DNA of 12,086 nt. Origin: an uncultured Clostridia bacterium (GTDB lineage: Bacteria; Bacillota; Clostridia; Lachnospirales; Lachnospiraceae). The notes beneath the pieces were generated by a model, which was not told the DNA's origin, searched no databases, and saw only the letters and a program-made list of their open reading frames with translations. The stretch spans positions 1 to 12,086 of the forward strand of contig CAMZAI010000076.1 in NCBI GenBank assembly GCA_947304065.1, read 5' to 3'. Positions 7,817 through 12,086 of the stretch are shown piece by piece (the first letter of the stretch is position 1; each line of letters starts with the position of its first letter). The position numbers were made by a program, and so were the translations under genes.

Positions 7817-9790
7817 TTGGAATTGAATAAGGCACAGCGGATGGCCGCGGAACATGGCGAGGGAGCCATGCTGGTCCTGGCGGGGCCGGGATCGGGGAAG
7901 ACGGCGGTCATCACCGAAAGGGTCAGGTGGCTCGCGGAGCACAAGAAAGTGCCGCCGGAGCGCATTCTGGTCATCACATTTTCAAGGGCCGCGGCTGTCG
8001 AAATGAAAAAGCGGTTCGAAAAACTTACATCACATCAGTATTCTTCTGTTAATTTCGGAACATTTCACGCGATATTCTTTAATATCATCAAAACCGAATC
8101 ACATTACGATCAAACAAACATAATAAGCGAGTCGGAGCGGTGCCGGATCATTCGGGAACGTGTGCATGAACTGCGCATTAACACCGTCAAGGAGCGGGAG
8201 CTCATCGAGCAGGTCTCGTCCGCCATCAGCGCGGTAAAATCGGGCAGTGTAAGGCTGCGCGATATGCGTGTGCATCCGCTCAGCGGCGAAGAATTCGGGG
8301 ATATTTACAGGACTTACTGCGACTATCTGGCCGGCGAGGGGAAGCTCGATTTCGACGACATGATGACCAAGTGCGACGCGCTGTTCGAGCAGTCGCCCGA
8401 GACGCTCCGCGCCTGGCAGGAGAAGTACAGCTATATCCTGATCGACGAATTCCAGGACATCAACGCGCTGCAATACCGGCTCGTGAAGCTGCTCGCGCTG
8501 CCCGAGAACAACATTTTCGCGGTAGGCGACGACGACCAGTCGATCTACGGCTTCCGCGGGGCGCGGCCGGACTTCATGTTTGAATTCGAGCGCGATTTCA
8601 AAGGCTGCCGGCGGATCCTGCTCGGCGTGAATTACCGCTCGCACTCCGAGATCATCGAGCCTGCCGTGAATCTGGTGAAGCACAACAAAAAGCGTTTTGC
8701 CAAGAGACTCGAGAGCAATGCGGGCGAGGGCGGAACCTGCGCATACATGCGCTTCGAGACGCTGGAGGAGGCGAACCTGCACATCGCGAACGCGCTGCAA
8801 AAGCGCAAAGATTCAGGGCGGAAGCTCTCGGACGTCGCGGTGCTGTTCCGCATGCGCCATGAGGTCACGGGGCTGCACAGGCTGCTCAAAAAGCGGAACA
8901 TCCCGTGCAGGCTCGGCGAAAAGCTGCCGTGCATCTTTGACCACCTGATCGCGGAGGACCTGGTCTCATACCTTCGGCTGGCTCGCGGCGAGCACACCCG
9001 CGCGGAACTGCTCCGCGTGATCAACAGGCCGAACCGGTACGTGACGCGGCAGAGTGTGCAGGCGGCGAGTGAAAACCGATTGATACGGGATTGGGCGCGA
9101 CGGGGAGCGAATTATGGGACTGCAACGGGTAATGAAGCGACAGCACCGGATCTGCAGGCTTTGATCGAAGCCAACTGCGGCAAGGACTACGTGCGGGAGA
9201 AGCTCGAGCATCTCGCGCGCCATATGGAATTCATACGAAGATTGGATGTTCGCACCGCGATACGTTTTATCCGGAGGGCTCTCGGTTATGATGAGTGGCT
9301 CAAGGTGTATTCGCGCGAAAAGGGCGTGTCGTATGATGAATTGCTGGATATTGCGGGAGAACTGGAAGCTAGTGCGGAAGGGTGTCGGGAACTAGAAGAC
9401 TGGCTGGCGGAGATGGAGGAATACCGAACGGCGTTGCAGGCGCCGGGGAGAAGCAGAAAAAGCGGGGCGGAGCCCGGACCCGACAGTCGCGAGGTTGAAG
9501 CGAAGACGCAGGCCGAACCTGAGGACGGAGTAGCCCTAATGACATTCCACGCCTCGAAAGGACTCGAGTTCGAGACGGTATTTGTGATAGACCTTGTCGA
9601 GGGCAGCGTTCCCTCAAACCGTGCGAAAACCGAGGAGCAGATCGAGGAGGAGAGACGGGCACTGTACGTTGCATTGACGAGGGCGAAGAAGGAATTATAT
9701 GTCCTCAGCAGCAGGGAGAGACTCGGAAGAACGCCGGACGAGTCGAGATTTGTGAAGGAGATGTTTACGATAAAAACAAAAGAGACGTAG
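7817..9790 (+). CDS. UvrD/Rep/PcrA-type superfamily 1 DNA helicase
   Basis: An ATP-driven 3'-5' DNA translocase of the SF1A group, acting in repair or replication-fork maintenance. All core motifs are visible in 657 residues: Q motif (LNKAQRMAA, 3-11), Walker A AGPGSGKT (22-29), motif Ia VITFSRAAA (52-60), motif II DEFQD (210-214), motif III AVGDDDQSIYGFRGA (235-249), motif IV NYRSH (272-276), motif V TFHASKGLEF (576-585) and motif VI RRALYVALTRAKKEL (613-627). It is shorter than PcrA/UvrD (about 720-750) and has no C-terminal Tudor-like tail. A low-complexity linker (about 542-570) precedes motif V. The start is TTG 7817, with AGGAGG (7801-7806) 10 nt upstream; no ATG lies close. It stands alone, with palindromic DNA before and the toxin-like cassette after. 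I leave open whether it is a true PcrA or an accessory paralog. Confidence 0.93.
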   Translation: MELNKAQRMAAEHGEGAMLVLAGPGSGKTAVITERVRWLAEHKKVPPERILVITFSRAAAVEMKKRFEKLTSHQYSSVNFGTFHAIFFNIIKTESHYDQTNIISESERCRIIRERVHELRINTVKERELIEQVSSAISAVKSGSVRLRDMRVHPLSGEEFGDIYRTYCDYLAGEGKLDFDDMMTKCDALFEQSPETLRAWQEKYSYILIDEFQDINALQYRLVKLLALPENNIFAVGDDDQSIYGFRGARPDFMFEFERDFKGCRRILLGVNYRSHSEIIEPAVNLVKHNKKRFAKRLESNAGEGGTCAYMRFETLEEANLHIANALQKRKDSGRKLSDVAVLFRMRHEVTGLHRLLKKRNIPCRLGEKLPCIFDHLIAEDLVSYLRLARGEHTRAELLRVINRPNRYVTRQSVQAASENRLIRDWARRGANYGTATGNEATAPDLQALIEANCGKDYVREKLEHLARHMEFIRRLDVRTAIRFIRRALGYDEWLKVYSREKGVSYDELLDIAGELEASAEGCRELEDWLAEMEEYRTALQAPGRSRKSGAEPGPDSREVEAKTQAEPEDGVALMTFHASKGLEFETVFVIDLVEGSVPSNRAKTEEQIEEERRALYVALTRAKKELYVLSSRERLGRTPDESRFVKEMFTIKTKET

Positions 9791-9932
9791 TACCCCGCAT
9801 GAGCATAAAGCTGTACGGCACAAAACCACATCTCTTTTGTGCGATCATCTTAGCATCATAGAAGATTGCTGTCAAGTGAAATAAAGGTATTATTATGGGG
9901 TGAAAAAACAGTGATAAATGCCGAACAAATGT
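9791..9932. other. Spacer between helicase and toxin-antitoxin-like cassette
   Basis: No gene is seen. GCACAAAA (9818-9825) and TTTTGTGC (9835-9842) form an 8-bp hairpin without a following T run, so it is a poor terminator. TTGCTG (9866-9871), a 16-bp spacer and TATTAT (9888-9893) make a weak promoter-like pair upstream of the stronger one at 9933. This is the start of a 665-bp stretch without an ordinary gene; the rest is filled by the cassette described below. Confidence 0.4.
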
Positions 9933-9961
9933 TTGACCTGAACGTATTTTTGTGATATAAT
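9933..9961 (+). promoter_or_regulatory. Strong sigma-A promoter of the small membrane peptide mRNA
   Basis: TTGACC (9933-9938), exactly 17 bp, then perfect TATAAT (9956-9961), with an extended -10 TGA (9953-9955). Transcription should begin at about 9968, giving a 146-nt leader before the peptide start. It is the best plus-strand promoter in the window. Confidence 0.85.
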
Positions 9962-9967
9962 TAAAGC

Positions 9968-10012
9968 ATGGAAGAGTCACAAAGCAAGGCGGCTACGTCC
10001 TCCCATTTATAA
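9968..10012 (+). CDS. Possible leaderless 14-codon ORF at the mRNA 5' end
   Basis: An ATG sits exactly at the predicted transcription start and reads MEESQSKAATSSHL before TAA. It has no ribosome site, so only leaderless initiation could serve it. It covers the 5' repeat arm that can pair with the 3' end of the transcript, so translation here would disturb that pairing. It may be chance. Confidence 0.2.
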   Translation: MEESQSKAATSSHL

Positions 10013-10015
10013 CAG

Positions 10016-10113
10016 CGGAGGGCGGTAGCCCTCCGTGAGTATCGCCGAAGCAGGATACTTTTGTTGCAAAGCAAAAGCCCTGCGATTCTCGGCGAGAAAG
10101 GAGGGCGATGCTT
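10016..10113 (+). promoter_or_regulatory. Structured leader with possible Shine-Dalgarno masking switch
   Basis: Hairpin 1 is CGGAGGGC (10016-10023) with GCCCTCCG (10028-10035), loop GGTA. Hairpin 2 is nested: TCGCCGA (10042-10048) with 10089-10095, GCAGG (10050-10054) with 10079-10083, and CTTTTG (10058-10063) with 10072-10077. The Shine-Dalgarno AAAGGAGG (10097-10104) follows at once. GGAGGGCG occurs both in hairpin 1 (10017-10024) and at the ribosome site (10100-10107), so GCCCTCC (10028-10034) could pair with either copy. Confidence 0.65.
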
Positions 10114-10248
10114 ATGGAAATAACGAAAGTTATTATTTCCATATTGACGTTATTTGTCAATATTGGCAGATTAGTGATCAGCTACTGTCAGTATAAAAAG
10201 CGAGCCGCCACTACCCACAATAGTGACGGCTCTGCTACTGATAAGTAG
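10114..10248 (+). CDS. 44-residue single-span membrane peptide, candidate type I toxin
   Basis: A short hydrophobic peptide: residues 1-25 (MEITKVIISILTLFVNIGRL then VISYC) form one membrane helix, followed by a basic stop-transfer QYKKRAA and a polar Ser/Thr/Asp tail ending ATDK. This size, single span and Lys/Arg-flanked shape are those of type I toxins such as Fst, TxpA, BsrG and the holin-like toxin families; I cannot place it in a named one. AAAGGAGG lies 9 nt before ATG 10114; an in-frame ATG at 10108 is only 3 nt from it, so 10114 is preferred. The codons (ATA, TTA, TTT, ATT) are far more AT-rich than in neighbouring genes, suggesting transfer. A start-proximal hairpin with a GAAA loop (TAAC 10121-10124, GTTA 10129-10132) and ATATTGAC/GTCAATAT (10141-10148, 10156-10163) lie inside the ORF. 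The antisense RNA overlaps its last 18 codons. The coding call rests on ribosome site, promoter and composition. Confidence 0.72.
   Translation: MEITKVIISILTLFVNIGRLVISYCQYKKRAATTHNSDGSATDK
10195..10232 (-). terminator. Intrinsic terminator of the antisense RNA
   Basis: On the minus strand GAGCCGTCACTA (10232-10221) pairs with TAGTGGCGGCTC (10213-10202) around a 7-nt loop, followed by GC and TTTTT (10199-10195). The stem is an unbroken 12 bp in the antisense RNA (one G-U), whereas the plus strand has a C-A mismatch at that step, so the signal is strand-biased. It lies inside the peptide ORF. Confidence 0.85.
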
Positions 10249-10267
10249 CAAATCCACTATTGGACGT

Positions 10268-10290
10268 AGCCGCTTTTGCGGCTCTTCCTT
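10268..10290 (+). terminator. Probable terminator of the peptide mRNA
   Basis: AGCCGC (10268-10273), loop TTTT, GCGGCT (10278-10283), then CTTCCTT. It is a GC-rich hairpin with a moderate pyrimidine tail, 20 bp past the peptide stop. The same bases form the 5' hairpin of the antisense RNA and half of the long inverted repeat, so folding alternatives compete here. Confidence 0.5.
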
Positions 10291-10297
10291 TGTCACT

Positions 10298-10326
10298 ATT
10301 ATAGCACGGGAATGATGATTTTTCAA
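10298..10326 (-). promoter_or_regulatory. Strong sigma-A promoter of the antisense RNA
   Basis: Read on the minus strand: TTGAAA (10326-10321), exactly 17 bp, perfect TATAAT (10303-10298), with extended -10 TGC (10306-10304). It faces the promoter at 9933-9961 and is back to back with the DUF1292 promoter, 14 bp separating the two -35 boxes. Confidence 0.85.
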
Positions 10327-10340
10327 TGATTTATTCTCGA

Positions 10341-10368
10341 TTGCCAGAGCAGAGAAAAATGGTATAAT
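10341..10368 (+). promoter_or_regulatory. Sigma-A promoter of the DUF1292 gene
   Basis: TTGCCA (10341-10346), a 16-bp spacer and perfect TATAAT (10363-10368). The predicted start is near 10375, leaving a leader of about 80 nt that holds the repeated sequence at 10390-10450. Confidence 0.7.
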
Positions 10369-10389
10369 AAAAGTGTAAGAAAGTTTGGC

Positions 10390-10450
10390 ACGAAGTGGAG
10401 GTAAGCAGAGTTCGCGCAGCGAAACTGCGAGTACCGGAACGAAGTGGAGG
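10390..10450 (+). repeat. Duplicated 12-mer carrying a ribosome-site sequence
   Basis: ACGAAGTGGAGG occurs at 10390-10401 and again at 10439-10450. Only the second precedes a gene start (ATG 10456). Between them is a small hairpin, CGCAG-CGAAA-CTGCG. The first copy is followed by no in-frame start at proper distance. Confidence 0.7.
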
Positions 10451-10455
10451 AAAAT

Positions 10456-10770
10456 ATGGCTGAGAATAAAAACGTGAACAATGAGAACGAGGAGCTGGAT
10501 CAGGTTGTTCTGACGCTTGAGGATGAGTCGGAGCTGGTGTGCGACGTGATCGCATATTTCCCTTGCGATGGGAAGAATTATGTTGCGCTGCTGCCTGTGG
10601 ACGATCCCGACAGCGATTTCCTGCTGTATCGCTATGAGGAGAGAGGCGACGACATCGAGCTGATCGACATTGAGGAGGACGAGGAGTTCGACAATGCGAG
10701 CGAGGCTTTCTCCGAGCTGCTGGATGAGCAGGACTACGACGAGATGTTCGGAGACGACGAAGAAGAATAA
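10456..10770 (+). CDS. DUF1292 family small acidic protein (YrzB-like)
   Basis: A 104-residue, strongly acidic cytoplasmic protein of the DUF1292 family, common in Firmicutes and of unknown role. Seen: an Asn/Glu-rich head (1-14), the DUF1292 core VVLTLEDESELVCDVIAYF (17-35), NYVALLPVDD (41-50) and LLYRYEERGDDIELIDIEEDEEF (56-78), then an Asp/Glu tail ending DDEEE. A GTG at 10444 opens the frame earlier, but GGAGG (10446-10450) falls inside that extension and is 5 nt before ATG 10456, so I use the ATG. In other Firmicutes yrzB lies with a RuvX-like gene; here it follows the toxin-like cassette and precedes a nuclease-helicase. The stop TAA overlaps an ATG (TAATG), which opens an 11-codon ORF. 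Confidence 0.92.
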   Translation: MAENKNVNNENEELDQVVLTLEDESELVCDVIAYFPCDGKNYVALLPVDDPDSDFLLYRYEERGDDIELIDIEEDEEFDNASEAFSELLDEQDYDEMFGDDEEE

Positions 10771-10886
10771 TGGATAATAAGCCATGGGGACAGCTGTTTG
10801 AGTAGCAAGGAGGCTGCCCCGTGGCAAAGGATACAAGGGAAAATGCAGGCATCCGATTATACGAAAGTAGAAATATCGGTGCGTGA
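10770..10886 (+). other. Two tiny ORFs and a hairpin between DUF1292 and the helicase
   Basis: ATG 10770 overlaps the DUF1292 stop and reads MDNKPWGQLFE to TAG at 10803. In the same frame GTG 10821, preceded by AAGGAGG (10807-10813) at an ideal 7 nt, opens 21 codons to TGA at 10884 that overlap the helicase start in another frame. GGGG-A-CAGC (10786-10794) can pair with GCTGCCCC (10813-10820) around that ribosome site. This could be translational coupling, a leader peptide or decay of a former gene. Confidence 0.3.
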
Positions 10887-12086
10887 CCTGGTGGAGTTTA
10901 TCCTGCGCGCGGGCGACCTGGACAACAGGTACGCCCACGGCGACATGGGCGCGATGCAGGAGGGTTCGCGGATTCACCGCAAGCTGCAGAAGGCGGCCGG
11001 TGACAGCTACCGCGCCGAGGTCATGCTGAAGCACGAGGCTCCTGTCGAGTACGACGGGGAGTCTTTTTTGCTATGCGTGCAGGGACGAGCGGACGGGATA
11101 TTCTTCGAAGAGGATGATAAGCCCACCGGCAAATTTGTCATCGACGAAATTAAAACAACTCTCCGCAACGTGGCGGCGATGCAGGAGCCGGTGTCGGTGC
11201 ATCGCTCGCAGGCGATGTGCTACGCGTACATTTACGCGCTGCAAAATGAACTGGAGCGGATCGGGATCCGGATGACCTACTGCAATCAGGAGACCGAGGA
11301 TATCAGATATTTTTCTGAGGAGTTCGAGTTCGCGGAGCTGGCGGAGTGGTTCGACAAACTGATAAAAGAGTACGCGAAGTGGGCGGCGTGGCAGGCGAAA
11401 TGGCTGCGCGCGAGGAATGCGTCGATCGCGGCGGGGAGTTTCCCGTTTGAGTACCGCGAGGGGCAGAAGAAGCTGGTCGGGAGCGTGTACAATACGATCC
11501 GGCAGGGCAAGCGCCTGTTCATAGAGGCGCCGACCGGCGTCGGAAAGACCATTTCCGCGGTATTCCCGGCGGTGTGGGCTCTCGGCGAGGGACGCGCGGA
11601 AAAGATATTCTACGGGACCGCGAAAACTATCGCGAGGACCGTGGCGGAGGACGCGTTCGGGATTCTCGTGTCGCGCGGCATGAAGCTGAAGTGTGTGACG
11701 ATTACGTCGAAGGAGAAGGTCTGCCTCCTCGAGAAGCCGGACTGCAATCCTGTGGCCTGCGAGCGGGCTTGCGGGCATTTTGACAGAGTCAATGACGCGG
11801 TGTACGACATGCTCCTGCACGAGGAACTTGCGGACCGCGTAACGATAGAGAAATACGCGGCGAAGCACAATGTATGCCCCTTCGAGATGAGCCTCGATGT
11901 GGCGACCTGGGCCGACGCCGTGATCTGCGATTATAACTACATTTTTGATCCGAGCGCGCATCTGCGGAGGTTCTTCGATGCGGGCACGACGGGCAAGTAC
12001 TGCTTCCTGATCGATGAGGCGCACAATCTCGTGGAACGAGCGAGAGATATGTACAGTGCGGGATTTATCAAGGAGGATTTCCTTAC
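10843..12086 (+). CDS. PDDEXK-nuclease / XPD-DinG-like iron-sulfur DNA helicase fusion (3' end cut by window)
   Basis: 414 full codons are visible of a protein that I expect to be near 800 residues. The N-terminal part is a RecB/Cas4-like PD-(D/E)XK nuclease: GSRIHRKL with His45, GRADGI with Asp84, and IDEIKTT with Asp101, Glu102 and Lys104, all residues needed for metal-dependent cleavage. The helicase part begins about 212 (FPFEYREGQKKLV), with Walker A APTGVGKT (229-236), an iron-sulfur Cys set (Cys294, Cys301, Cys306, Cys310), CDYNYIFDP and the DEAH box (391-394, FLIDEAHNLVERARDMYSAG). Motifs III-VI lie beyond the window. A DNA repair or recombination role is inferred. The start ATG 10843 has CAAGGG only 3 nt upstream, which is tight; the better AAGGAGG upstream serves another frame, so coupling is possible. 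It follows DUF1292 by 72 bp, likely in the same transcript. Confidence 0.92.
   Translation, partial: MQASDYTKVEISVRDLVEFILRAGDLDNRYAHGDMGAMQEGSRIHRKLQKAAGDSYRAEVMLKHEAPVEYDGESFLLCVQGRADGIFFEEDDKPTGKFVIDEIKTTLRNVAAMQEPVSVHRSQAMCYAYIYALQNELERIGIRMTYCNQETEDIRYFSEEFEFAELAEWFDKLIKEYAKWAAWQAKWLRARNASIAAGSFPFEYREGQKKLVGSVYNTIRQGKRLFIEAPTGVGKTISAVFPAVWALGEGRAEKIFYGTAKTIARTVAEDAFGILVSRGMKLKCVTITSKEKVCLLEKPDCNPVACERACGHFDRVNDAVYDMLLHEELADRVTIEKYAAKHNVCPFEMSLDVATWADAVICDYNYIFDPSAHLRRFFDAGTTGKYCFLIDEAHNLVERARDMYSAGFIKEDFL

Larger units (their letters stand above)
9970..10288. repeat. Inverted repeat bounding the toxin-antitoxin-like cassette
   Basis: The left arm is 9970-10000 and the right arm 10262-10288 (reverse complement). 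The inner 12 bases match perfectly (GCGGCTACGTCC, 9989-10000 against 10262-10273) and so do the outer 7 (GGAAGAG, 9970-9976 against 10282-10288), with a shorter middle on the right. Each arm lies just inside one of the two facing promoters. Confidence 0.85.
10195..10291 (-). ncRNA. Predicted antisense RNA, candidate type I antitoxin
   Basis: From the minus-strand promoter at 10298-10326 transcription should start at about 10291 and stop at the T run 10195-10199, giving about 97 nt. It is fully complementary to the 3' half of the peptide ORF and to its 3' untranslated region. Predicted folds, in transcript order, are AGCCGC/GCGGCT with an AAAA loop (10283-10268), TGCTACT/AGTAGCA (10250-10233) and the terminator stem (10232-10202). 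The convergent, 3'-overlapping arrangement is that of TxpA/RatA and BsrG/SR4. No expression data are available. Confidence 0.7.

Noticed and set aside
9818..9842. Helicase terminator hairpin GCACAAAA/TTTTGTGC
   Set aside because: The stem is AU-rich and no T run follows on either strand, so I did not call it a terminator.
10171..11034. 287-residue minus-strand ORF across the antisense RNA and DUF1292
   Set aside because: It lies opposite the toxin-like peptide, a clear DUF1292 gene and the helicase start, has no ribosome site and shows no domain. It is an open shadow frame.
11071..12024. 317-residue minus-strand ORF opposite the nuclease-helicase
   Set aside because: It is rich in Arg, Leu and His as expected of antisense frames of GC-rich genes and has no ribosome site or motif.
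1..12086. CRISPR array, tRNA or rRNA gene, insertion sequence
   Set aside because: No regularly spaced repeats, cloverleaf or conserved rRNA sequence, and no transposase were seen on either strand.

Overview
The window looks like a chromosomal segment of a Gram-positive, low-to-moderate-GC Firmicute of class Clostridia, most probably a Lachnospiraceae-like organism. The reasons are strong AGGAGG-type ribosome binding sites before nearly every gene, a DUF1292 protein, a ClpX form and a nuclease-helicase fusion that I associate with that family, and near-consensus sigma-A promoters. The organism assignment is an inference from memory of these families, not a database result.

Layout. 1-1532 (minus): a membrane-anchored HtrA-type serine protease, cut by the left edge in its PDZ domain. 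1679-3100 (plus): a polyprenyl-phosphate sugar-1-phosphate transferase that would start exopolysaccharide synthesis; it is divergent from the protease and has its own promoter. 3180-4610: a ClpX unfoldase with unusual pore-side loops and an extended linker, not next to clpP. 4694-7445: a two-gene aminoacyl-tRNA synthetase unit (serS, gltX). 7451-7623: a 173-nt nested palindromic element. 7817-9790: a UvrD/Rep-type DNA helicase starting at TTG. 10456-10770: a small acidic DUF1292 protein. 10843-12086: the N-terminal part of a PDDEXK-nuclease/XPD-like iron-sulfur helicase fusion, cut by the right edge.

The most interesting part is 9933-10326, between the helicase and the DUF1292 gene. It has every visible hallmark of a type I toxin-antitoxin locus. 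Two excellent sigma-A promoters face each other (TTGACC-17-TATAAT on plus, TTGAAA-17-TATAAT on minus, both with a TGn extension). Between them lies a 44-residue single-span membrane peptide ORF with a 146-nt structured leader, and on the other strand a predicted ~97-nt antisense RNA ends at a strong intrinsic terminator inside the peptide ORF. The leader carries a duplicated GGAGGGCG, once as the real Shine-Dalgarno and once upstream in a hairpin whose other arm could mask either copy. The two ends of the cassette carry an inverted repeat with a perfect 12-bp core, so the sense transcript could also pair 5' end to 3' end, as in hok and aapA mRNAs. I do not recognise the peptide as a named family.

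The ordinary genes form short transcription units: the sugar transferase and clpX may be co-transcribed, serS and gltX almost certainly are, and DUF1292 plus the nuclease-helicase follow one promoter that lies back to back with the antisense RNA promoter. No rRNA, tRNA, CRISPR array, insertion sequence or prophage gene was seen.
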